From assembly GCA_014237465.1 (NCBI GenBank), contig JABZFM010000005.1, positions 186,001-250,000 of the forward strand: DNA of 64,000 nucleotides, given 5' to 3'. The notes beneath the pieces are model-generated. The model was given only the letters and a program-made list of their open reading frames with translations. It did not search any database and had not been told where the DNA came from. Origin of the DNA: Desulfobacteraceae bacterium. GTDB taxonomy: Bacteria > Desulfobacterota > Desulfobacteria > Desulfobacterales > Desulfosalsimonadaceae. Below are positions 35,866 to 43,979 of the stretch, one piece after another; position 1 is the first letter of the stretch, and each line of letters opens with the position of its first letter. A program made the translations under genes and the position numbers.

Positions 35866-36597
35866 ATGGATAACAGTGTAGTAATTGATTCCTTCCCTGA
35901 AAGTGCGCTTAACTACCGTGACAGTCATTCTATCGTAGTGATTGACGTAATTCGGGCAACTACAACGGCTACAACTGGAGTCAGCTTTGGAAGGCGCATA
36001 TTCCCTGTAAAAACGACAGACGAAGCCTTTGTGTTGTCCGAAAGGCTGGAAGATCCCCTTTTATCTGGAGAGTTAGGCGGCAATATTCCCTATGGTTTCG
36101 ATATGACCAATAGCCCGGTCCAAATTGCGGCATTATCAGCAATCCCTGCCGGAAGCTTTACGGATAAAAAACGTCCGATTATTCTCCTATCATCATCCGG
36201 CACCCAGTTGTTGCAGAATGCTGTGGGGAGTGAAGCTGTTTATTTAGCATGTTTCCGGAACATTTCAGCAGTGGCAAATCACCTTGCAGGCAGACATCAA
36301 AGGATAGCCGTTCTTGGTGCCGGAACGCGAGGGCAGTTTAGACGTGAAGATCAAATGGGCTGCGCCTGGGTTGCAGAAAAACTCGTAAATTTGGGCTATC
36401 AACCCGAGACCTCCCAAACCTCAGAAATTATCTCTCGCTGGACTGGTGCGGGTCCAGAAAAGGTTCGGGGTGGACGTAGCGAAGATTATCTGAGGCGATC
36501 CGGCCAAGTACATGATTTTGAATTCATCCTCTCCCATATTGATGACCTTGACGTTGTGCCAATATTGGTGAATGGGGAACTTGTCAGAGCCTCTTAG
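35866..36597 (+). CDS. comB: 2-phosphosulfolactate phosphatase (ComB-like)
   Basis: A 243-residue protein of the ComB family. VVIDVIRATTTATTGVSFG is the family signature; LLSGELGGNIPYGFDMTNSP, LLSSSGTQLLQNA and AVLGAGTRGQFRREDQMG complete the active-site regions. It removes phosphate from 2-phospho-3-sulfolactate to give 3-sulfolactate. With comA it forms a complete two-step route from PEP and sulfite to sulfolactate. Coenzyme M synthesis is not expected here because the later genes are missing; use of sulfolactate as a decoration or solute is an inference. Confidence 0.88.
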   Translation: MDNSVVIDSFPESALNYRDSHSIVVIDVIRATTTATTGVSFGRRIFPVKTTDEAFVLSERLEDPLLSGELGGNIPYGFDMTNSPVQIAALSAIPAGSFTDKKRPIILLSSSGTQLLQNAVGSEAVYLACFRNISAVANHLAGRHQRIAVLGAGTRGQFRREDQMGCAWVAEKLVNLGYQPETSQTSEIISRWTGAGPEKVRGGRSEDYLRRSGQVHDFEFILSHIDDLDVVPILVNGELVRAS

Positions 36598-36647
36598 GCA
36601 TTTTTTGACAGATATAGTTAGCCACTGAACGAAAAGTCCACTTATTG

Positions 36648-36704
36648 GTAGGTTGGGTTGAGCCCCCTCGGTTATGTTGGGTTTCGTGCCTCAACCCAAC
36701 CTAC
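36648..36704. repeat. Inverted repeat GTAGGTTGGGTTGAG
   Basis: The perfect 15-bp arms GTAGGTTGGGTTGAG and CTCAACCCAACCTAC are separated by 27 bases. Elements with this sequence are common dispersed repeats in many bacterial genomes. Confidence 0.85.
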
Positions 36705-36744
36705 GAAAATCAAATGTTTGCCAATACAAAAATTGAAAGGGCGT

Positions 36745-36780
36745 AACCCAATCCCGCCAATGGCGGGACGGCTGGGTTTT
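36745..36780 (+). terminator. Hairpin with T tail before the ATP-grasp gene
   Basis: TCCCGCCAATGGCGGGA is a perfect hairpin, flanked by AACCCA and TGGGTT that extend the stem, ending in TTTT. It would work as a terminator for comB or as an attenuator for the next gene. Confidence 0.55.
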
Positions 36781-36827
36781 CGTTCAACCAATAGTTATGC
36801 TCTTGGGGAAAAACAGGAAAGCAATTT

Positions 36828-38033
36828 TTGAAAATTTCAGATACCAATACACCTGTACTTGTTGTTAATTGCAAAATAGGTGGCTTGGCAGTTATGCGGA
36901 GCCTGGGCAGCAAGAAAATCCCAATGTATGCTGTAGATGATGCGCCAAAGGACGCATCAATGCTGTCGAAATACTGTCGTAAGAAATTCATAAAGAAATA
37001 TGATGAAAACAATCAGAAAGATTATCTCGACTATCTTCTCTGGATCGGTTCTCGAATCAACCGGCGAACAATATTAATACCGACCTCTGACGAGTTATCA
37101 GTCTTTGTTGCCGATCATGATGACCAATTGGCGCGCCATTTTAATTTCACCCATAATGACCCGGATCTAGTAAAAAAACTTATCAGCAAAAAAGGTATGT
37201 ACCAACTTGCCCTGGAACATGACATCCCGACACCGACGACTCTTTTCCCCCGTGATTTTGATGAGGTCAAGGAGTTTGCCGAGCAGGTAACCTTTCCAGT
37301 CATGCTGAAAGGAATTTTGGGCAACCGCCTTCAGGAAAGAACCAATCAGAAAATGGTGATTGTCCGCTCGAAAGAAGAATTGTTTAAAAATTATAAATGG
37401 CTGGAAGATCCCGACTCACCAAATCTCATGATTCAGGAATATATCCCGGGAGGAGACGATCAAGTATACATTTTCAATGGTTATTTTAATGAACAATCGG
37501 AATGTCTTGCATCTTTCACCGGATTTAAAATCAGGCAATTCCCTATCCACACCGGCTGTGCATCCCTCGGCGAATGCAGCTGGATCGAAGAGGTGTCAAG
37601 CCAGACAAAAAATTTCATGAAAAAAATTGGCTATAAGGGGATTCTTGACATCGGCTACCGGCTTGACCCGCGTGACGGCCGCTATAAGGTCCTTGACGTC
37701 AATCCCAGGCTCGGCGGAGCTTTTCGTTTATTTGTTGCCGAAAATGATATGGATGTTGCGAGGACTTTATATCTCGACTTGACCGACCAGGAGATACCCC
37801 CCGTGATCCCTCGGGAAGGACGGCGATGGCTCATTGAAGACTTTGACATCATGTCAACATTTCATTATTTTCAGGAGGGAAGTCTCACTATTTGGCAATG
37901 GATGAGATCGTTTAAAGGAGTTGAAGAGGGGGCATGGTTCAATTGGAAAGATCCCGTTCCTTTTATTGTCATGCTGGGTGGCCTTTTGAAACGGTCTTGG
38001 CTCTATGGATTGAAGAGATTCGGCCTAAGGTAG
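36828..38033 (+). CDS. ATP-grasp ligase, first copy
   Basis: A 401-residue ATP-grasp enzyme. An N-terminal nucleotide-type domain (PVLVVNCKIGGLAVMRSL) is followed by the ATP-grasp core: FPVMLKGILGNR (Lys), MIQEYIPGGDDQVYIF and the metal-binding VLDVNPRLGGAFRL. The start is TTG at 36828, six bases after GGAAAG; no in-frame ATG is better placed. ATP-grasp enzymes join a carboxylate to an amine through acyl phosphate. It follows comA-comB and is a candidate to attach sulfolactate or another acid to an amino sugar (inference). The substrate is not known. Confidence 0.8.
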   Translation: MKISDTNTPVLVVNCKIGGLAVMRSLGSKKIPMYAVDDAPKDASMLSKYCRKKFIKKYDENNQKDYLDYLLWIGSRINRRTILIPTSDELSVFVADHDDQLARHFNFTHNDPDLVKKLISKKGMYQLALEHDIPTPTTLFPRDFDEVKEFAEQVTFPVMLKGILGNRLQERTNQKMVIVRSKEELFKNYKWLEDPDSPNLMIQEYIPGGDDQVYIFNGYFNEQSECLASFTGFKIRQFPIHTGCASLGECSWIEEVSSQTKNFMKKIGYKGILDIGYRLDPRDGRYKVLDVNPRLGGAFRLFVAENDMDVARTLYLDLTDQEIPPVIPREGRRWLIEDFDIMSTFHYFQEGSLTIWQWMRSFKGVEEGAWFNWKDPVPFIVMLGGLLKRSWLYGLKRFGLR

Positions 38034-38058
38034 CTAGTTCAGTGCCGGAGAAACGATT

Positions 38059-39438
38059 ATGAATATAACTTTAATACAGCCTGTCACCGATGGTACGGAT
38101 ATTGAGCCTCCCAAAAGCCTGGCTTGCCTTGCCGCATATCTTGATCGTGCAGGTCATAATGTCAGATTGATTGATTTACAAATTGAAAGCATCCACGAAA
38201 ATTGGGAATCGATTTTTTCTTCTGAGCCTATTGACTTAGTTGGCTTCACGGCAATGACACCTCAGATTAAAGGTGTTCACGAAATTGCCCAAAAGGTTAG
38301 AACGCTAAAACCGGACATTCCCATTATCATCGGTGGTGTTCATGCCTCTGTCTTACCTGAACAGACTCTTCAGGATTTCCCGGCATTTGATATATGTGTT
38401 ATCGGTGAAGGAGAGCAGACTTTACTTGAGTTAGTATCCAGATACGAACGGAACGAACCTATGGCACATGATTCAGTTCTCGGGATTGCTTTCCACACTG
38501 ACGAAAAAAATATTATAACACCACCTCGCCCCCGGCTGCGAGACCTGGACTCCTTACCCAACCATCATCAATATTACGATTTTGATTATTACCTGAATCA
38601 TAATACCTTAGGGTTTGTTGACAAAAGTGCCTCTCTCATCATCTCTCGAGGCTGTCCTTACAACTGTCAGTTCTGTGCGACCAGAAACTTTTGGACGAAC
38701 AGATATGTCTGTAAATCGGTTGATGGGGCTTTGGATGAAATTCGAAACGTTATGAGGCTGGGTGCAAAGGGCATTAAATTTCGCGATAGCACTTTTGTCA
38801 TTAACAAAAAATGGGTCCGTGAATTCTGTGACAAGATTATAGCAGAGAAACTTAAATTTCCATGGTCTATGAATGCCCGCGTAGATTTAGTGGATTATGA
38901 TCTCTTTAAACAGATGAAGGAAGCTGGCCTCGTTTCGGTTTTTTTGGGTGCTGAAAGCGGCAGTCAACGCATTTTGGATTTTTATGGTAAAGGCATAACC
39001 CCAAAACAAACGGAAGACGCCTTTGAAATATGCCGGAAATTAAAAATTCGCACCGGCGCTTACTGGATGTTGGGTGCGTTGCCTGAAACACGCGAAGATA
39101 TGGAAGCTACCTATCAATTAGGAACAAAAATCAAGGCCGACCAAAATTTTGTTTTTATCTTTATGCCATTACCTGGCGCGGAATTGTATCAATATTACTT
39201 AGACCAAGGCTGTGAACTCGAATATGATAAAATCGGCTGGGACAAAGCAGTATTTTCCAGTGCGGCAGGTTTTAGTCGTGAAGAACTCGAAGCAATGAGG
39301 GACAAATGGTATGATGACTTTAATAAAAAACCTCATATTTTAATCCGCGGCATGAATCTTATCCTTTCAATTCGATCAAAAGAGGATTTTAAAGATCTCT
39401 GGGGAAAAATTGCAAGACGCCTTTCGATCCGGAGCTAA
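38059..39438 (+). CDS. B12-binding-domain radical SAM protein
   Basis: A 459-residue protein. The N-terminal part resembles a cobalamin-binding domain (DLVGFTAMTPQIKG, IIIGGVHASVLPE, VIGEGEQTLLEL). The radical SAM cluster is C199, C203 and C206 in SRGCPYNCQFC, followed by a complete barrel (FRDSTFV, VFLGAESGSQRILDFYGKG). Related proteins methylate unactivated carbons or rearrange sugars and lipids. GGAGAAACGATT lies before the ATG, and the gene is 25 bp after the ATP-grasp gene. It probably modifies a sugar or acyl group of the EPS. Confidence 0.88.
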   Translation: MNITLIQPVTDGTDIEPPKSLACLAAYLDRAGHNVRLIDLQIESIHENWESIFSSEPIDLVGFTAMTPQIKGVHEIAQKVRTLKPDIPIIIGGVHASVLPEQTLQDFPAFDICVIGEGEQTLLELVSRYERNEPMAHDSVLGIAFHTDEKNIITPPRPRLRDLDSLPNHHQYYDFDYYLNHNTLGFVDKSASLIISRGCPYNCQFCATRNFWTNRYVCKSVDGALDEIRNVMRLGAKGIKFRDSTFVINKKWVREFCDKIIAEKLKFPWSMNARVDLVDYDLFKQMKEAGLVSVFLGAESGSQRILDFYGKGITPKQTEDAFEICRKLKIRTGAYWMLGALPETREDMEATYQLGTKIKADQNFVFIFMPLPGAELYQYYLDQGCELEYDKIGWDKAVFSSAAGFSREELEAMRDKWYDDFNKKPHILIRGMNLILSIRSKEDFKDLWGKIARRLSIRS

Positions 39439-39504
39439 TTAAACAATTGCGTCTCAGCAACCTCCGCTCTTCCTTCAAAAATCATCTTATTCCACGAAAT
39501 ACAA

Positions 39505-40893
39505 ATGAAACGTTATACAAAAACATCTATCAAAAAGGTTCTGCTGATTTCCTATCACTTTCCACCAAGTACAACTGTCGGAGGATTAAGAATAGCCAAA
39601 TTTGCAAAGAATCTTCCCCTATTTGGGTGGCATGTTACTGTCTTAACTATCAAAGATACCTATTTAAAAGAGAAAGATACTGAACGGCTTCAAGGACTCA
39701 ACCATGTAAAGATTATCAGGACTGTTCTATTTCCTACCATTACCCAGCTCTATGTCCGATTTAAAAACAGCTGGTTCCCTAAAAAACCCCGTGGAAACAT
39801 TTTTGAAAAGAATTTGGCGGAATCAGCTCCAATCTCTGATAAAAAACGTATTGAAGATGATGAACAACTTAGCCGGAAAATCAAGCGTTACATTGTTTCC
39901 TTGCTTTTAGCATTGCCAGACAGTGAGAGAAAGTGGCTTATCCCGGCAACTTTTCGTGCCGTGAGAGAAATAAAACGAGAGAAAATTAACTGCATTATAA
40001 CAACGAGCCCACCGGTTTCCGTCAACCTTATCGGATTCATGGTGAAGATTATTACCGGCGTTAAATGGATCGCGGATTTTCGGGACCCCTGGTTAAGCGA
40101 AACTGGCAAAAGGCTGCATCCAACCTGTGCCTTGTCATTAAAAATAGAACACTATTTAGAAAAAAAAGTGCTGCAGAAAGCGGATTCTATTCTTACTACA
40201 ACTGAAATGTTACGAGATAAGTATCGGGAGCAATACAACAGCCTGCCAAAAGACAAATTTATTACTGTTTACAATGGATTTGATGAAAATGCTTTTTTCG
40301 GCCTCTCAACTTTAGGGAAATATCATAAATTTACGTTGACTTATGCAGGAACGCTCTATTTAGGTAGAACTCCCGAGCCAATTTTTAAAGCCATCAATAA
40401 ACTTATTAAACAAGACAAAATTTCTCCGGAAAAAATTTGTATTAAACTCATTGGAAATTGCGATCACATAGATGGATATCCCACATCAGAAATAATACAT
40501 TCCTATGGATTAGACACTGTTGTTGAAGTATTAAAACCAGTACCGTATTCAAAGGTCTTAGAGCTTATCAGCAAAAGTCATATTGCCATGCTTTTTGCCC
40601 CTAACCAACCTATGCAAATACCGGCAAAATTATATGATTACATCGGAGCGGGGACGCCTGTACTTGCTTTAGCAGAATCCGGTGCCACAGCAAATTTAGT
40701 CAATTCAAAGAAGGTCGGCAAGGCATTTGACCCTGACGATGTGGAGAGTGTCGCCGACTTCATCTTTCGGTCAATCACTAATACCAACTCAGCCCTATGC
40801 AATAGTGATGACACAAGAACATCTTTTGAAATCAAATCAATCACCAAAAACTTAGATGACCATTTGAATACTATAGTGTTTCCCCATACATGA
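39505..40893 (+). CDS. Glycosyltransferase, GT4-like, copy 1
   Basis: A 462-residue cytoplasmic GT-B enzyme. The N-terminal KKVLLISYHFPPSTTVGGLR is the acceptor-domain start; WIADFRDPW, FTLTYAGTLYLGRTPEPIFK and the C-terminal IPAKLYDYIGAGTPVLALAE are donor-domain signatures of the WcaI-like GT4 group. It is clearly paralogous to the protein encoded at 55130. It would add one sugar of the repeat unit at the inner membrane. Donor and linkage are unknown. Confidence 0.88.
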   Translation: MKRYTKTSIKKVLLISYHFPPSTTVGGLRIAKFAKNLPLFGWHVTVLTIKDTYLKEKDTERLQGLNHVKIIRTVLFPTITQLYVRFKNSWFPKKPRGNIFEKNLAESAPISDKKRIEDDEQLSRKIKRYIVSLLLALPDSERKWLIPATFRAVREIKREKINCIITTSPPVSVNLIGFMVKIITGVKWIADFRDPWLSETGKRLHPTCALSLKIEHYLEKKVLQKADSILTTTEMLRDKYREQYNSLPKDKFITVYNGFDENAFFGLSTLGKYHKFTLTYAGTLYLGRTPEPIFKAINKLIKQDKISPEKICIKLIGNCDHIDGYPTSEIIHSYGLDTVVEVLKPVPYSKVLELISKSHIAMLFAPNQPMQIPAKLYDYIGAGTPVLALAESGATANLVNSKKVGKAFDPDDVESVADFIFRSITNTNSALCNSDDTRTSFEIKSITKNLDDHLNTIVFPHT

Positions 40894-40952
40894 ATTTACT
40901 GTTTCCGGTTTCATAACTCATTAGAAGTTAATTTAATCAGGCAAAAATATCC

Positions 40953-42056
40953 GTGACATCATTAATAAGAAAAACTAATCTTGACCTGAAATACTATAAA
41001 TTTCAATATCGATTACTAAAACTTTTTACACACCTCTTCCCTGCCAACAAGAAAGTATATGTGGCAAACCGTGTAACACAATATAAAGAAATGTGGAAAA
41101 AGGCAGCATCGCAGCTTGCTGCCCAGTTATACGAAATTTCAGAAGATTTTTGGGAAATCCGTTATGAGGGAAGGCGGACATGGATCAACAACTATAAAGT
41201 TCAACTTGATGACCCTGTCATCTTGAGTTTAGCCGGTGATAAAGCAGTATGCTATGCGTTGATGCAGCAACATGGAATCAAAGTTAATGACCATTGTGTT
41301 TTCTGCCTCAACTCTATACCGCGAGCCGAAGGGTTTATTAATGAACATGATGGCCTGTTTGTTATTAAGCCTGCAGTGGACACTTCGGCCGGCTTAGGGG
41401 TTACCACCCATATAAAGACCTCCAGAGAGGGTCGTAAGGCAGCTGTCCTCGCTTCTATTTACGGTAATAAAATTATTATTGAACGATTTATTCCAGGCGA
41501 GTTGTACAGACTTCTTTTCCTCAACGGAAAGATGATCCATGCCACACGCCGCAGGGGAATATGGCTGGAAAGTGACGGCAGGCGGACAGTTATACAGCTT
41601 TTTCAAAATGAAATTCAAAAAAATACCAGGTTGAAATATATTGCCAGCGCAGATAAATTACGCACTAATCAGGATGCCATTTATACCTTGAAAGCGCAAG
41701 GTCTCACTTGCGACTCAATTACGGAGACAGGCAGAAAAGTATTAGTACTTGGTAATCCTGATGGTAAAGGCAACCTCTCTGAAGAGGTCCCAAATTACTC
41801 AGAAAATGTCACTCAACTTATATGCCCGGATATCAGAAAAGCTGCTGGAAAAGCTGCCGGAGTTATTAACTCACAATTCGCAGGAATCGATCTGATCACA
41901 ATTGACCCAACCGTCCCTCTGCAGGAAAGCCGAGGCAGCATTATTGAAATTAATACAACTCCAGGGTTGCACCACCACAGCAACCTTATTAATGATGACG
42001 AAGAAAACCACCCTGCTGTTAAGGTGCTCCGCCATTTATTACAGATAACCCATTAA
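40953..42056 (+). CDS. ATP-grasp ligase, second copy (CphA/RimK-like core)
   Basis: A 367-residue protein. The ATP-grasp core has FVIKPAVDTSAGLGVTTH (Lys and Gly-rich loop), IIIERFIPGELYRLLFLNGK and the metal site IIEINTTPGLHHHS. The middle insert (TRRRGIWLESDGRRTVIQLF) resembles cyanophycin-synthetase-like ATP-grasp enzymes. It starts at GTG (40953). It should form an amide or peptide bond. It is only distantly related to the ATP-grasp enzyme encoded at 36828. Role in the EPS locus: probably attaches an amino acid or other acid to the repeat unit (inference). Confidence 0.78.
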   Translation: MTSLIRKTNLDLKYYKFQYRLLKLFTHLFPANKKVYVANRVTQYKEMWKKAASQLAAQLYEISEDFWEIRYEGRRTWINNYKVQLDDPVILSLAGDKAVCYALMQQHGIKVNDHCVFCLNSIPRAEGFINEHDGLFVIKPAVDTSAGLGVTTHIKTSREGRKAAVLASIYGNKIIIERFIPGELYRLLFLNGKMIHATRRRGIWLESDGRRTVIQLFQNEIQKNTRLKYIASADKLRTNQDAIYTLKAQGLTCDSITETGRKVLVLGNPDGKGNLSEEVPNYSENVTQLICPDIRKAAGKAAGVINSQFAGIDLITIDPTVPLQESRGSIIEINTTPGLHHHSNLINDDEENHPAVKVLRHLLQITH

Positions 42057-42177
42057 AAATTCGAAGGAAATATTTTTTGAGTAATGTAGAATTGCAACAG
42101 TGAAAGGAACAGGAACAAAAACATCTTAGATGGGTATTCCCACTCAGTCAATATGAATGTAATTTCCGTTCAATCAA

Positions 42178-42186
42178 GGGGGGGGG
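42178..42186 (+). promoter_or_regulatory. G9 tract forming the ribosome binding site
   Basis: AA followed by nine G and ACGACG leads to the ATG at 42193. The G run is the ribosome site itself. A change in its length would move the site relative to the start, which is a known way to vary translation. Confidence 0.7.
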
Positions 42187-42192
42187 ACGACG

Positions 42193-43044
42193 ATGTTACG
42201 TTATCTTGTAACACTTATAAAAAAGAGTTCCTGGATCTCGCATCAGTTGCGAAAAGATGCATACTTACATTTTCGCTATATAATCACGCTGTGTTTAGCT
42301 AAGAGAGAGAATGACACATTTACCGGTTTTCTGCGACTGCCCACACAATTTGAAGCTCTGACAGAACAATGCCTCAAATACTTTGCCGCGAAAAGAGGTA
42401 TCCATAAATTGAAAATTTGTGTTGCGGGATGTTCTAACGGCGCTGAGGCTTATACCATCTCTTCGGTCCTCCAAAACAGACATCCTGATCTCGATTTTGG
42501 AATAAGAGCTTTTGATATTAATCCAGAAATGATTAAGCAAGCCAGAACTGCAAGTTACCAAAAGGATGAAGTTTTAAACAACAAAATAATAACTGATGAT
42601 TTTCTTCAAGCCACATTTGACATCAAGGATAATGCTTACAAAATAAAAAAGAAAATATCTGAACGGGTCTTTTTTATGGAAGGGAACATTCTTGATTCGA
42701 ACTTTATCAAGGCTGAAAGAGGCTTCGACATAGTATTCGCGCAAAATTTTCTTTTACACCTGAAACGTAAAAATATGGTGAAGGCTTTCAAAAATATTGC
42801 CGTCTTGCTAAAAAATAAAGCCGTCTTGTTTATCGATGGTATGGACCTCGATTTACGGGAGAAACTAACCCGTGAAAAGGGGTATACGCCATTAAACTAT
42901 AAAATAGAAAAAATTCATAATGAGGCTCGAAGAGCAAGAGCTATCGGCTGGCCATACAACTATTGGGGCCTTGAACCATTTACTTCGAATCGGAAAAAGT
43001 GGCAAAGAAGATATGCCACAATATTCCTCAAGCAACAGCATTAA
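42193..43044 (+). CDS. CheR-like SAM methyltransferase
   Basis: A 283-residue methyltransferase. The SAM site reads KICVAGCSNGAEAYTISSVL, closely resembling the CS-x-GEE motif of CheR proteins, and IRAFDINPEMIKQA and FDIVFAQNFLLHL follow as in CheR. A chemotaxis role is unlikely: no chemotaxis gene is near, and the usual N-terminal CheR domain is short or missing. It probably methylates a sugar or acyl group (inference). The ribosome site is a run of nine G. Confidence 0.75.
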   Translation: MLRYLVTLIKKSSWISHQLRKDAYLHFRYIITLCLAKRENDTFTGFLRLPTQFEALTEQCLKYFAAKRGIHKLKICVAGCSNGAEAYTISSVLQNRHPDLDFGIRAFDINPEMIKQARTASYQKDEVLNNKIITDDFLQATFDIKDNAYKIKKKISERVFFMEGNILDSNFIKAERGFDIVFAQNFLLHLKRKNMVKAFKNIAVLLKNKAVLFIDGMDLDLREKLTREKGYTPLNYKIEKIHNEARRARAIGWPYNYWGLEPFTSNRKKWQRRYATIFLKQQH

Positions 43045-43939
43045 TTTTGCCCGGCTGTTCAATATCTGGATGAGCACTTTGAATGACCTGAAACAAATCA
43101 TTAAAAAAGTTAGTTGCGCAACTTTACCGCTGCCATGTAGAAAGAAACTGGTAGTCTGGCTGAACCGCCAGCAATGGATTAACAGAAACAGGCGCAACTG
43201 GTGGAGCACGGAAATTTTAAAGGATTTCGCGGAAATTGATATTAATGAGTATCACAGGTTTTTGTGGGCAAATCATCTTGCTTATGCAGAAACTTACGAA
43301 CCTGTGACCAGGTTTGGCGCTGACAACATAAAAGAATCGCGAAAAATATTTTTCATGGACTTGCTGAAAGTGATAAGGCAACACGAAATTGCCCCTTCTT
43401 CTCAGGTTCGATCCATCTTTGAAGTCGGCTGTTCCCTGGGCTATCAGTTGCGATATATGGAAACAGACTTGTTTCCTGGAGCCGAGGTCCTAATTGGAAA
43501 TGACATTGATAAATATGCTATTGAAGCCGGGTCAGAATATTTGCGAAATCACAACTCTAAGGTCCAATTATTTCGATTTGATATGGAAGACCTTGATGAG
43601 CGATTGAAGGGCCGCTTCTTCGACATTATTATTTCCACCGGAGTTCTTATGTACCTTCAGGAAAATATCGCCACCAAGGTGGTGCAGGCAATGATGAATC
43701 ACACCAAAGGCATTATGGCTATTGCAGGACTTGCTCACTCTGAAAAGGACAACTCTCTGTTGGAACAATCTGTTCCTCGGGAAAGAGATGGCTCTTTTAT
43801 CCACAATATCGACAAGATGGTTGAAAATGCCGGAGGCAACATAATAAGTCGGCGATGGGAAGGCGATACAGATATTGATGGTAATACAATCTATTTTCTT
43901 TTCGCCACTCCACAATCAACTGCGATAACAGCACAATAA
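43013..43939 (+). CDS. Class I SAM methyltransferase
   Basis: About 308 residues. The SAM-binding motif is RSIFEVGCSLGYQLRYME, then VLIGNDIDKYAIEAGSEYL and FDIIISTGVLMYLQE. The N-terminal 100 residues are basic and Trp-rich. The start is uncertain: the ATG at 43013 (overlap of 32 bp with the CheR-like gene, weak AGAAG site) or the ATG at 43071. Probably a sugar or glycolipid methyltransferase of the EPS pathway. Confidence 0.75.
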   Translation: MPQYSSSNSINFARLFNIWMSTLNDLKQIIKKVSCATLPLPCRKKLVVWLNRQQWINRNRRNWWSTEILKDFAEIDINEYHRFLWANHLAYAETYEPVTRFGADNIKESRKIFFMDLLKVIRQHEIAPSSQVRSIFEVGCSLGYQLRYMETDLFPGAEVLIGNDIDKYAIEAGSEYLRNHNSKVQLFRFDMEDLDERLKGRFFDIIISTGVLMYLQENIATKVVQAMMNHTKGIMAIAGLAHSEKDNSLLEQSVPRERDGSFIHNIDKMVENAGGNIISRRWEGDTDIDGNTIYFLFATPQSTAITAQ

Positions 43940-43979
43940 AAACACGCAGGCAACTACTTCAAGAAATTTGGTAAAAAAA

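Noticed and set aside
34879-36597. comA-comB as part of coenzyme M synthesis
   Set aside because: No comC, comD or comE is in the window, and the setting is an EPS locus; a distant location of those genes cannot be excluded.
42193-43044. CheR-like gene as a chemotaxis methyltransferase
   Set aside because: No chemotaxis genes nearby and the receptor-binding N-terminal part is not evident.
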